DNA from: Prinia subflava
Taxonomy: Eukaryota; Chordata; Aves; Passeriformes; Cisticolidae
Assembly: GCF_021018805.1 (NCBI RefSeq)
Contig: NC_086258.1
Span: 6,301,081-6,365,080 of the forward strand
DNA: 64,000 nt
Reading direction: 5' to 3'
Shown here: in pieces, positions 41,201-51,200 of the stretch
Layout: every line of letters begins with the position of its first letter
Position numbering within the stretch: position 1 is the stretch's first letter
The notes under the pieces: model-generated
Told to the model about the DNA's origin: nothing
Seen by the model: only the letters and a program-made list of their open reading frames with translations
Database searches by the model: none
Translations under genes and position numbers: made by a program

Positions 41201-44200
41201 CCACTTTGTGCCTGGAAATAATTAACCGGTTTCCCTGATAAGGCTGCGGTGCCACGGCCCCGCGGTGCCACGGCCCCACGCTGCCTCAGCAGCTGGGGCA
41301 AGAGGGGACATGTGGGGGCTCGGTGGAGAATCCTCCCTGAGCCTTTGGGAGCCCAAACCTGCGTAAGGACAGAGCCGTGCCGCTGGTTTTGGCACACAGG
41401 GGCTGAGCTGAGTGTGCCCAGTTCCGCTCAGGTCCAGCCCTGCGGCTGCGGCCAAACCCCTGCCCTTGCACACAGGGGAAAGGATGTCAGCACCAAGCAA
41501 GCCCCTGTGGGGCTGGGGCATCACCTCATCACCCCCCCGGGACCAGGGCTCCCCGAACCATTCGAGTCCAGCCCAGCCCTCCTTCCTGCCGCGGTCCAGC
41601 GACCTCCCTGCGGCAGGGCCACGGACGGGGATTTGCAGTCCCGGCTCCCTCCTCTCCGCCTGGAAAACACAAATTAACAGGCTTGAGCACTGATTAACCA
41701 GAGCTGATTCTTGCTGCAGTGGCAGCTGGGTGGTGGGAGGAGAGGGGGCACGCGAAGGGCGGGTGGTGACGGAGCTGTCAGTCCTCGCCTGTGCCGCTGG
41801 CATTGATGGAGAGGTGGGGGGAGAGGGCTGGGGGGAGTCAGGTATGGGCAGCTGGCAGGAGGGGGCTGGGGGCTGCTTGGAGGCTCTGCCCCTCTGTGAG
41901 ACCCCAAAACCTTCCTCGCAGCTGAGGTGGGAGCAGAAAGGGACCCACCAGCGAAGAGAGAGACCCCTTGGACGTGGTTTGGCGGTGCGGGGCAGCTCCT
42001 GAGCTGCCCTGGGTGCCTGTCCCTGTCCCCCCTGTCCCCCCCTGCCCTCTCTGGGTGCCGCTCCCGGCGGTTCCCGTTCTCCGCACGGTGCCGCGGTGCG
42101 GGGCTCAGCGCACGGGCCGGCGCCGCCGGGGCTCCGGCTCGGCGCTGCCTCTTCCAGCGCTGCGGTTCATAACAAATGATAACACTCTGCCTTTATTTAG
42201 CGCCTTTCATCCCCAAGGAACCCGGGCCACGCTGCTACTAACAAGCTGCTACGTGCACTATTTATAGCCGAACCCGCTGCGGGAGCGGCAGTCCCCGGAG
42301 TGCGGCGCGGCAGCTGAGCCCGGCTGCTCGCTGGAGCACGGCCCTGCTCCCCTGGGGTGCTCTGTGGGGCTGCTATGGGGTCACCCCCTTGTTCTGGGGC
42401 TTCGGGGGCGCCCCTGGGTGAGGTTTGTGTCGCTGCAGGTCGATGCGTGTCGGCTGAGCATCGCGCCGAAATCGATGCCGCGGGAGGGGAGTGCAGCAGC
42501 CGCCGCTGCTCAGGGGCTGTGTGAGCCCGGCTGGGCTCTGCCTGCGGGGACGGGCAGAGCAGAGGGACAGCCCTCTGTCGTGTGTCCTCTGTCCCCAGCC
42601 TCGGGACAGGTGGCTCAGCCACGCACTCAGCAGCGTGTCCCCAAGGCTTCTGTGGCTGCAAGCCGGGCATTTGCATTCCTGGTTGGTGCCACCCGGAGTG
42701 TCAGCACCCAGCAGGGCCAGAGTGGCTGGAAGTGGCAGCCATGAAGTCATCATCTGTCCTGATCCTAACAGCAGCTGCAGGGAGGCAGGGACTGCTCAGC
42801 CCCCATGGGTCAGGGCTGTGGTGGTTCCCTGCTCTGGGAGCACTCTGGCACAGGGGGGATTTGGTGGCAGTGAGAGGTAAACCCAGTGGTGGGTGGTTTT
42901 CTAAGGGGTTTCCACTCTCCCACCTCAGTACAAACCCCACAGATCCCCCAGACCCAAGGCTAGAGGACAGGCACCGGTGCCAGTGTGCTGGAGGAGGGCT
43001 CCGTGTGGCTCCCTGCCAGGATGCACATTAACAAATCCCTCACTGGGAGCCCTGTGCTGATTTCCAGCCTGGCACCTGAATGGTTCCTTCCGTCGGAAAA
43101 GCCTCTCCTGGGAGCACCACACATCTCTCCTGCGGCACGAGGGGAGCTGGCTCCATCCCTCCCTCCCTCCTGCCTCAGCCCGAGCGTGTCATTACCAGCA
43201 TTTCTCCAGTACTAAAAAAAGCACAAATTTCTTAATTGTTTCCTGCTGGAGTTGAAAGGCAGCTCCCGGGCCCAAAATAGCACGTTGGGGGAAAAGCAGT
43301 CGAGCAAGAGAGAGCAGGAGGCGATTTGCCTGGAGGGGCTGAGCTGAGCTCTGACTGCAGCCCCGGCTGCTGCTGCGGCTGGTTTTGCCTGCCCCCAGGG
43401 CTCACCCTCATCCTCCTCCTTCCACCTGCCCTCCTGGGTGCTCGTGGGTGCTTGGGTCGCAGAGCTGATGCCTGGGGCATCCCCTGAGCATCCTCAGGGT
43501 GGAGGTCACAGCTTGTGTCTCAGTGCGGGTGCGTGCAGGGAAACCTGCTCCTGTTGGAGGTGTCACTCAGCATCTCTCCTTGGGAAGGATGCTTCTGTGC
43601 AACTCTTTTTTTGGCTGGGGGGTGATGGGGAAATCCCTTGGAACTGCTGTCACTGATGTTTAACCCACCCCAGCTCAGCTGCTGGATGCAGCCTGTCCTT
43701 CCTGGCTCCCTCCTGCCCAAAACAAACAGCCCTCCCAATCCCTCCTGTGGCCCTGCTGAAGCCCTCAGTGCCCTTCATCCCAGATGCTGAGGATCCCTGT
43801 GCCTGCATCCCCTCTCCTGGGGAGCTGCTGTGGCCCTGTGGTGCTGCAGTGGGTGCTGCTTTTGCTGAACCCCAGGGGAATTGAAGGCTCTGTCCCTCCA
43901 ACGACCCCTGTGCTGGGATGGAGGGACCCTCCAATGCTTGGGGACAGCCTTGGGCACAGAAATTCCTGCTAAGAGGGGTGCTGGAGCCACAATCCAGCTG
44001 GTGATGAGGTGGGGGATGTTGTGCGCTGTCCTGGCCACCCCAGTACTGCTGCCCCAGCCTTCACCTCTGAGCTCTGCACCTTCTGCCAGGCACGTTAGGA
44101 ATCTTCCTGATGGAAAATTGCTTTTTTTTCCCTTGCCATCCAAGGTAATTGGCATCTGTTGGTGTGTCTTCAGTCTCTATTTTTATCAGCCATTTGCACA

Positions 44201-47200
44201 TTGACATCTCCACTCGCCTCATTATCCCCGCGCCTTTCAGACCTGTGGCTTTTCTATCATCGTTTGGATGCACGACGCAAAGGAAATGACAAATGAGGCT
44301 GTTCCCCCCCCCCGTGGCCACCTGCTGGCACCCAGCTCCCCGCTGTGGGGAGGCACAGGCACAGCTCCTGCAGTGGCACACGCAGTGACAAGTGCCAGCC
44401 CCCTGCCCAGTGCCCTGCATCCCTCAGAGCCTTTCCTCTGCTGAGGACATTTTTCATCTCAGCAGCTGTCCCTTGCCTGGGGACACTTGGGGTTGCCAGT
44501 GCTGTCTGCTTTCTAGTTTGTCGTATTTTGGGGGGCTTTTCCAGAGCCTGGTGAGGCTCCCCAGGGTGCTGGGATGGGTTTGATGATGTTTCTGCAGAGG
44601 CAGCTGATACCTGGGGGGATGCCAGCCCTGGGGCTGTGCCTGTGCTCATGTTCAGTGTGACAATGTCAGGGCCAGGCAAATTCCTTCCCTGAGCCCCCTC
44701 CAGGCAGATGTTTCAGCAGATGTTCTCAGGGATGTTTTAGCTCTGGGAAGATGAGACAGCGGGGCCAGATCCTCCCCAGGCATGATCAGCTTGTCCTTTT
44801 CGTGGTCTATCCATAGCTCTGCACTCCCTGAGCACAACACAAAACATCTTGGGAGTCTCCCTGGTTCCAGGGGTCCCCAGCACCTGCAGCCCTGGCCCCG
44901 TGGGCTGGCACAGACTGTGCCTCAAAAGCAGTTTCTGCCACATGGGGAACACCTGGGGAACACTTGGCAGCTCATGGAGTGAGTGAGCCCTGGGACACCC
45001 CCCCAGGGAAGTCATTGTTGGGAGCCCCAGAGAATTCCCCAGGGAATTCACTGATGGGCAGAGGAACAGCTGTCACTGCAAAAGCACTAAATTTCTGTCT
45101 CTTTTATCTCTTTTCTCCTGTTTTCTCTTGCAGTCACAGAGAAGGAGGTGCAGCAGTGGTGAGTGAGCTGGCTGTGGCGCGGGGCTGTGGGCAGGGGACA
45201 GGAGCTGGTGACACTCAGCCACCCCACTGGCTGGGCAGAGCAGGAGGTGTGGCACATGCACCTGTGTTGGGGTGCAGGTGCTGCCTCACAGAGGGAAGAA
45301 CAGAAAATAGAGGGGTTTTCCTTGCACACCCCATGCAGGGGCTGGGTTCCACCGGCTCTTCCCTCCCCATTCAAGCAGCCAAAGAGTGTGGGGACATGGG
45401 GACTGTCCAGTTGGTGACCTGGTACAGGAGGCAGTGCTGTCCCAGCGTGTTCCCTTTGGCAGCAGGGCCTGCAGAGGCTCTCAGGGGTAGGATCCACGGT
45501 TTCTCCATCAGCCCGCTCTCACTCCATCCCCTCCACCCCACCGAACACAGCGCCCTAGAAAAGCCGCTGCTTCCCTTTCATCTCCCTATCCCACCAGCCA
45601 GGGTTTGCTTTCTTTATCCCTTTCTCTCATCCTTCCCCCCCACCCGATGAGTCATAGCTGCAGCAACGTGAAAAAGATGTCACCGGCACTTCGGTTTCCC
45701 ACCTCGCCACCCCCTTCCCCTCCTCCTCCAGCCCTTGTCCCGCTGCAGCGGGCGCCTGACAGATCTGGGCGATGTGTTGCATAACATGCACGCCCCCCAC
45801 GTGATCCCGTGTGGTCCCACATGCTCCCTTGTGCTCCCTGCGTGGTGCCCACGCCCTCGGAGCCAGCGAGCCCCTTCCCTGCACCCTGCGGTGCAGCTGC
45901 ACCTTGCAGCACCCAGCTCCAGCCTGTGGAGTGTTGAAGCATTTGGGGTGTTGAAGCATTGATGGGTTTTGGAAATGACCTGGGCTGTGCCATCTGAGGA
46001 CACAGGAACCCCTGCTGTGCCCCCCAGCTCCTGTGAGCAGCTTCCATCTGGGGTCATGCAAAAATGATCACGGAATATCCCCAGTTGGAAGGGACCCACG
46101 AGCATCACTGTAAGTCCAGCTCCTGGCCCTGCACATCCTAAGAATCCCACGTGCCTGCAAGTGTTGTCCAAACACTTCTTGACCTCTGGCAGCCTTGGTG
46201 CCATCACCACTTCCTTGGGGAACCTTTTCAACTGCCCAGCCACCCTCACAGAACTCCGTGGTCACTGTGCCATTGTTTTCTGCCAGGGCATGGCTGCCAG
46301 TCCTGCCTGGGCAGTGGGTCCCTGTCACCTCCCATCTCCCAGAAAATGTTCTACACAAGCCTGGTTGTGGCCCTGTTGCCACTTGTGGGCTGGCAGCAGG
46401 TTGGAGCAGTGCAGTGGGCACCACTCAGTGTCACTGTCCCCACTGCCACCCTCCCAGTGGTGCCCACAAGGACCTCATCCACAGGGCTGGGATGCTGTGG
46501 GTGGGTCATGGGAGGGACACAGGGAGCACCTGGGGACCTTCCCAGTTCCAGCCCACTGCAGCACTGGGGGGAGCTCCCATCTCTGTGGGGAGACCCTCCT
46601 TGCCCACACTGTGCCCTCCATTCGCAGGTACAAGGGCTTCATCAAGGACTGTCCCAGCGGGCAGCTCGATGCCGCCGGCTTCCAGAAGATCTATAAGCAG
46701 TTCTTCCCCTTCGGTGACCCAACCAAATTCGCCACCTTTGTTTTCAATGTCTTTGATGAGAACAAAGTAAGTCTGGGATGCAGAGGCACGGTCCAGGGCA
46801 GTCAGGGGTGGGGGGATGGGTTTGGAGTGTGCCTGCCTGGCACTGGAGGAGCAAAATATTCCAGCATTTCCTGGGGCATGAAATGGAACTGGCGCAGCTG
46901 GAGTGAGCCCCCACGCTTATTTTAGTTGGGGAGAGTCACGTGGAGAAGGGCCATGGAGTAGGAAAGGAGGAACGTGGTGTTGTGGTGCCGCTGACAAAAT
47001 CCCATCCATGCGGTGCCCCCTGCGTTCCGGAGCCGCTCCCTCCAGGATGCTCGCTGGAGATAAATGTGCATCACTCCTCCCTCCCTGCTCCCTTTCTGGA
47101 TGTGCCCCCTCAGAGGGCAGGGAGGACTTTGCTGGACAGGAGTGTCAGCAGCCCCTGACCCCTCCTTTGCTCCCCCAGGATGGGAGGATCGAGTTTTCCG

Positions 47201-48276
47201 AGTTCATCCAGGCACTGTCGGTCACCTCCCGGGGGACGCTGGACGAGAAGCTGAGGTGTAAGTGCTCCCCACGGGGTGCTGGTGGGCTCAGCCCCACGAG
47301 GGTGCTGGGGTGTGTGGCCAGGGGGGGACCACAGCCCCAGCCCTTGGTGTTGCTCTGCCTCGCAGGGGCGTTCAAGCTCTACGACCTGGACAATGACGGC
47401 TACATCACGAGGAACGAGATGCTGGACATTGTGGATGCCATTTATCAGATGGTGGTAAGAGGGCCGGGGGAGCAGGGGGTGAGCAACCCCTGGGAGTCCC
47501 TGCTGGGCTGGAGCTTGGCTCTGTGGGAATGCTGAAACACCCTCAGTTCCTTATTTGCCCTTTTTCATGGTGGGGGGTTGTGGCCATTGTGGCCATCATG
47601 GCCAGGGCAGTGTCTGGATCTGGTTGCTGAGGGTGGTTCTGGTGCCAACACTGCCCCCTTGCACCCTGATGTGGGGTGTGAGGGGACAATCCTCGCCCAG
47701 GGACACCTTCCAAGCAGGGTACAGATGGGTGTGTGACCTGCTCCTGTCCTGCTGCTGCAGGGAAACACAGTGGAGCTTCCCGAGGAGGAGAACACACCAG
47801 AGAAGAGGGTGGATCGGATTTTTGCCATGATGGACAAGGTGAGGATGCTTGGGGTTTTTTTTTTCTGTGGCCAAGGGATTTAGGAGGTGCTGTGGGTCCC
47901 TTTGCTGCATCTTGGCTCCTGCAGGTGCCTCCTTGCCCCACCAACACAATGTCTCAGCTACTGTGTGAGATACCCACACCCCTCTGGGATCCCTGTATCC
48001 ATTTCAGGGTCTCCAAGGTGGCACTGTCCCCTCCATGGCTGCAGGCATGGGTGGCTCCATGGGGAAACCGAGGCTGGGGCAGGGCGGTGGGGAGGATGTG
48101 TGTGCCGGTGTGTGTGTGTGTGTGTGTGTGGGGTGCTCAGCTGGGCTGAGCAGTGCAGTGACAGGAGCGTTTTGCAGAATGCAGACGGGAAGCTGACGCT
48201 GCAGGAATTCCAGGAGGGCTCCAAGGCCGACCCCTCCATTGTGCAGGCGCTCTCCCTCTACGATGGGCTCGTATAG
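32233..48276 (+). CDS. NCS1: NCS1, neuronal calcium sensor 1 (complete, seven coding exons)
   Basis: Exons 32233-32296, 45134-45158, 46628-46766, 47179-47257, 47366-47454, 47761-47838 and 48178-48276 join to 573 nt, i.e. 190 residues plus TAG, the standard NCS1 length. The start has an ideal context (GCCGCCACCATGG). The N-terminus MGKSNSK is the family's N-myristoylation signal. EF1 is the degenerate, non-binding hand (KDCPSG). EF2 ([12 protein letters not shown], about 73-84), EF3 ([12 protein letters not shown], about 109-120) and EF4 ([12 protein letters not shown], about 157-168) keep their calcium ligands. The C-terminus is SLYDGLV. The sequence appears identical or nearly so to mammalian NCS1. 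Known role: a myristoylated Ca2+ sensor of neurons and neuroendocrine cells that regulates PI4-kinase beta, D2 receptors, Cav channels and InsP3 receptors. EF2 and EF4 are each split by an intron just before the DG or NADG residues. Confidence 0.98.
35565..35690. repeat. Degenerate ancient interspersed repeat (family undetermined)
   Basis: An AT-rich block reading 'ctttcatagatcctttcat', 'gcttcaaagtgctttataa', 'ttaatttattaatcctcc' looks like the old amniote repeat with 'tagcgcctttcat...caaagcgctttacaaa...taatcctc'. I recognise the pattern but cannot name the family with certainty. Confidence 0.4.
36992..37180 (+). mobile_element. CR1 LINE fragment, sense
   Basis: Reads 'cttggagtgacaggacaagg', 'ggcaatggcttcagactgac', 'ggaattcttccctgtgaggg', 'cacgggttgcccagagaagc', 'ccctggaagtgtccaaggcc', which are classic bird CR1 3'-region phrases in sense orientation. 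It is 5'-truncated, and the extreme 3' end (octamer tail) is missing or eroded. Confidence 0.93.
37605..37712. promoter_or_regulatory. Candidate conserved non-coding element
   Basis: About 100 bases of abruptly AT-rich, low-CpG sequence between GC-rich flanks. It contains ATCACATTTCATTTATC, TGTTAATGGATC and CTATAATTAAGG. Such islands in a GC-rich intron are often conserved enhancers. This is inference only. Confidence 0.3.
40278..40930 (+). repeat. Diverged 23-bp tandem array, about 28 units
   Basis: Equivalent points of the unit (GAGTGCCC or variants) fall at 40301, 40324, 40347, 40414, 40437, 40483, 40506, 40529, 40552, then 40588, 40611, 40634, 40657, 40676, 40700, 40723, 40746, 40769, 40792, 40815, 40838, 40861, 40884 and 40907. 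Nearly all spacings are 23 or a multiple of 23 (exceptions 67, 36, 19 and 24). The consensus is GAGTGCCCAATTAA followed by CTCATGCAT. Individual units differ at many sites, often by CG/TG/CA changes, so the array is old. It lies in NCS1 intron 1 beside a CpG-rich patch. Confidence 0.92.
42040..42330. promoter_or_regulatory. Second CpG cluster in NCS1 intron 1
   Basis: CG-dense sequence around 42050-42160 (GGCGCCGCCGGGGC and similar) and again at 42270-42320, with an AT-rich block in between. It could be an intragenic CpG island or alternative promoter. No first exon that splices in frame to 45134 was recognised. Confidence 0.35.
42165..42230. repeat. Ancient repeat remnant (sibling of 35565 block)
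   Basis: 'ctgcctttatttagcgcctt' followed by 'tcatccccaagg' resembles the start of the same old repeat family seen at 35565-35690. Low confidence. Confidence 0.3.
45134..45158 (+). CDS. NCS1: NCS1 coding exon 2 (25-nt microexon)
   Basis: Acceptor TCTCTTGCAG, 25 nt reading (F)TEKEVQQ(W), donor GTGAGT. The length restores the frame exactly between exons 1 and 3. Confidence 0.97.
45159..46627 (+). other. NCS1 intron 2
   Basis: GTGAGT...TTCGCAG intron of 1.47 kb. It holds an antisense CR1 fragment (46061-46250) and a short direct duplication (GTTGAAGCATT at 45934 and 45951). Nothing else is recognised. Confidence 0.85.
46061..46250 (-). mobile_element. CR1 LINE fragment, antisense
   Basis: + strand phrases 'cggaatatccccagttggaa', 'gggacccacgagcatcac', 'gtccagctcctggccctgca', 'gttgtccaaacacttcttga' and 'cacttccttggggaacctt' are the reverse complement of another common bird CR1 3' end. 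The element's 3' end is at the left, and similarity fades after about 46245. Confidence 0.9.
46628..46766 (+). CDS. NCS1: NCS1 coding exon 3
   Basis: 139 nt after CATTCGCAG. It encodes [18 protein letters not shown] (the inactive first EF-hand) through [10 protein letters not shown], and the donor GTAAGT interrupts the second EF loop. Confidence 0.98.
47179..47257 (+). CDS. NCS1: NCS1 coding exon 4
   Basis: 79 nt after CTCCCCCAG. It encodes [19 protein letters not shown] through KLR, ending with one base of a Trp codon before GTAAGT. Confidence 0.98.
47366..47454 (+). CDS. NCS1: NCS1 coding exon 5
   Basis: 89 nt after CCTCGCAG. It encodes [17 protein letters not shown] (third EF-hand) through YQMV, donor GTAAGA. 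The intron before it is only 108 bases. Confidence 0.98.
47761..47838 (+). CDS. NCS1: NCS1 coding exon 6
   Basis: 78 nt, phase 0 on both sides, after GCTGCTGCAG. It encodes [18 protein letters not shown] through FAMMDK, donor GTGAGG. Confidence 0.98.
48107..48130 (+). repeat. (GT)n microsatellite in NCS1 intron 6
   Basis: About 11-12 GT units with one CCG interruption, ending 47 bases upstream of the NCS1 exon 7 acceptor. Confidence 0.92.
48178..48276 (+). CDS. NCS1: NCS1 coding exon 7 with stop
   Basis: 99 nt after GTTTTGCAG. It encodes [18 protein letters not shown] through SLYDGLV and TAG (48274-48276). Confidence 0.98.
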   Translation, partial: NADGKLTLQEFQEGSKADPSIVQALSLYDGLV

Positions 48277-51200
48277 TCCCGGGGCCGAGCGGCGGTGAGT
48301 GCAGCACCGGGGCTGAGGGGGCCCCATCTCCCCCCTGCCTCGTGCCATTCCCACCTCCCCCAGGCACAGGCAGCTGATTCTCCTCTGCTGAGGCACCAAA
48401 ACATGGATATCCCCCACCAAAACCAGACAGGATGCCCCCATTCTGGTGGGTTTCTCCCAGTCCTCCTCACATCACAGAGCCCTCTCGGACCTCATCCCAT
48501 GGAGATGGAAACGTTTGCCTGCAGCTCAGCTCACTCCCTCACCAGCAGATGTGGCTGCAGAGGAGGCAGGGAAGCAGCTGGCGTGCTGGGGGCATGGGGA
48601 CACTCCAGAGACAGATCATATTAAATGTTTTATTTATCTTCTATCTCACTGTATTATGCCCTGGAGCTGGGTTTGGCACAGCAGTGTCGGGGCACTGGTT
48701 CACAGCATCACGCAGGTGCTGGGCTGAGCACCCCGTGGTCCCTGCTGTGCCCTGTGGACCTGTGCAGAGTCCCCTGGAGTGCTTTTGGTCACACAGCCCA
48801 GGCAGTGTCCTGGGGCTGGGGTGTTTTTTAACCCCACTGGAGTTTTGAGATTTTCAATCTCTATTCTGTTTCCAGCTTTGCCCTCCCAGCTGCTCTGGTG
48901 TCGCATGAGATGGCCACAGGGATTCTGGCCGTACTTCTCACCCTGTTTCTCCCCCTCTCTCCTGCAGATGCCTGGGGGAAGATGCTCTCCGTGCCATCCG
49001 GCCGCCGCCGCGCGAAGCTTGCCTGTCCCTCCCGGCCTTCCTTTCTGTTCCGCGAGTCAGGGATGCCCTCGAAGCGCGAGCGACTCCCCCTCTGCACTCT
49101 GAACCAGCCGCTGCCATTCGCCAACTTCTGCTTTTTCCAAAAAAACACAAACAAACCCCTCGCCAGACCCTGGTCTGAGTGGCAGCGAACGCCCGAGATT
49201 CAGGGCGGGGGGAAGGCTCGAGCAGCGCCGCCGGCAGAGCCTCCCCTCGCTCCCTTTTTCCTCCCTCTGGATGGGACTGCGGATGCGCCGGCGGGGTCCT
49301 CCCTTGGGAGCCAGCCAGAGGTGGAGATGGAGCCCAAAGGTACCGGGGGGCTGCGCCCCAGCTCTGCCCCTTGGCGTGGCCGAGGCACCGACGGCGATTG
49401 GGAACAGAGTCCTGGCGTCACCCACAGCGCCGCTGGCAGCCCGGCTCGGCTCACTAGGGATATATATTATATTGTTATTATATTTTTCTTTTTTTTTTTT
49501 GTGAGACAGTATTGTGCTTTTTGGTTTGGTTTTGTTTTGGGTTTGTTGTTTTTTGTTTTTTTTTTTCCCTTCGGTGGAAAAAAGTGAGGCTTTTTTTTAC
49601 ACGCCTATCTCGACGATCGATACCCTTATTTATTTGTTGTAAATGTTGCTGCTGTGTTTCGTCTCTCGTGTGCGTGTCCACCCACCCAGGTGAGGATCTG
49701 TAAGGTTTACATGCTCGTACACTATTGCGGGGACCCGGGAGCCTGCAATAACAATGAAGCCAAAAATCTGCCTTCCCCCTCTCCTCCCACCCCTCGTATC
49801 CCAAGCTCCGTGGGCTGGCTGCTGTTTGGAGGGGGTGCTGTAGCTTCTTTTCCTCTTCCCGTTCCCGTGTTCCCTGCATTTTTCTGTTCACCCCACCCTT
49901 TGGGAGCTCAGCGAGGGCTCACTCAGCCCAAACCCTGAGCAGACCAAGCTCCATCCCTCAGTCGGGCAGGGTGAGGAAACTGCCGGGCACCAGAACGTCC
50001 CAATTTCCTTCCTTTTATTCATTCTCTCACTGCATGAAAAAGTATTAATGGAGCCCAGAGCTGGGTTTTGCTTTCAGGCAGATTCCTTTGCTATGTTCTG
50101 CTTTGCAAACGGTGGGAAGGTGTCTGGTGGTGGCTGTGAATCGTCCTGTGTGCTGGAGGGGCAGAGGGGGAGCCTTGCTCTGTCTTGCTCCGTGTCCCCA
50201 TCCCAGCTGGGGCAGGGTGACAGGGGAGTGCCAGGCTGGGCTGTGCACAGCTCGGGGTGTCTCCTCACCCCCTCACTCCCACGGGACAGGGGAGGATTTG
50301 CTGTGAACCCAGGGTGTGGCCCCAAGCAGAGCCGCTTGTGCCCACCTTGGAGGAGGCAAAGGGCTGGGAATACACCTGGGGACATTGGGCTGCAGCCCCC
50401 CGTCATCAGCAGGGCCTGCATGGCCTCTCCAAACTCCATCGACCCCCAGCACTCCTCTGGGATGTGCCCCCAGCTCAGCCCCACCAGCACCCACACCGTG
50501 GGACACAGTTGGCATCTCTGCTGGAGAATGAGCATTGCATGGGTGGTGCCTCAGCTGCCTTGGCCCCTGCTCTGGGACAGGAGAGAGGTGCATTCCCTCA
50601 GGAGCAGAGTGCAAGAAGCCTTTGGGACCCCTAAAGCCACCCTGGGGCCTCACCCTTCCATCTCTGGTCCAGCTGATGGTAGCAGCATCTTTCCACCCAT
50701 CTTTCTCCCCCCTCCCGTGGCTAAGCCCAGACAGAACTGTCCCCAAGGCAGTGGGAGGTGACATCTGGATGTGGAGGACAGTCTGACAGGTGTCTCACCA
50801 TGCAGCAGACAAGGCGGTGCCTCAGTGTTTCCCGAATCCTCCCAGCCAAGAGATGCTGGTTCTTCACTGTGCAGCCCCACTCTCCAGTTCTGGGATTTTG
50901 TGCTTGTGGTACTTCTTGATGCCCACGAAAAATCACCTTTCCCCATCCCCAAGGAGACTGACCTCACGTCCACGTGCAATATTTCTGCCTCCTCTGCAGC
51001 TCCTGTCCCTGAGGATGCCCGTGTTTCATTGTGGGGGTGCTTCTGGAGGGTGTCTCTCACTCACTCCCATGGAAACCTCCTTTTCCTTATTGCTCTGTGG
51101 CCAAAATGCAACTCTCTGGGGTAGGTTTTTTGCAGTGCCTGCAACTTATTGAATGCTCATCTGCCAGACTGGTCCCCTCCTGGTGCCAATTGATGTTCCC

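Larger units (their letters stand above)
32297..45133 (+). other. NCS1 intron 1, 12.8 kb
   Basis: Long GC-rich first intron, typical of NCS1. Contents recognised: one CR1 fragment (36992-37180), an old interspersed repeat (35565-35690) with a likely sibling at 42165-42230, and AT-rich candidate conserved blocks (36530-36612, 37605-37712, 38625-38700). It also has CpG clusters (37550-37615, 39990-40250, 42040-42330), the 23-bp tandem array (40278-40930) and a C run at 44305-44313. No coding exon was recognised in it. Confidence 0.75.
47258..48177 (+). other. NCS1 introns 4-6
   Basis: Short introns at 47258-47365, 47455-47760 and 47839-48177. The last carries a GT dinucleotide repeat about 50 bases before its acceptor. 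No other features. Confidence 0.85.

Noticed and set aside
42040..42330. Calling an alternative NCS1 first exon
   Set aside because: An alternative NCS1 N-terminus is known in mammals, but I could not find an ATG-containing exon with a donor in the right phase for the exon at 45134.
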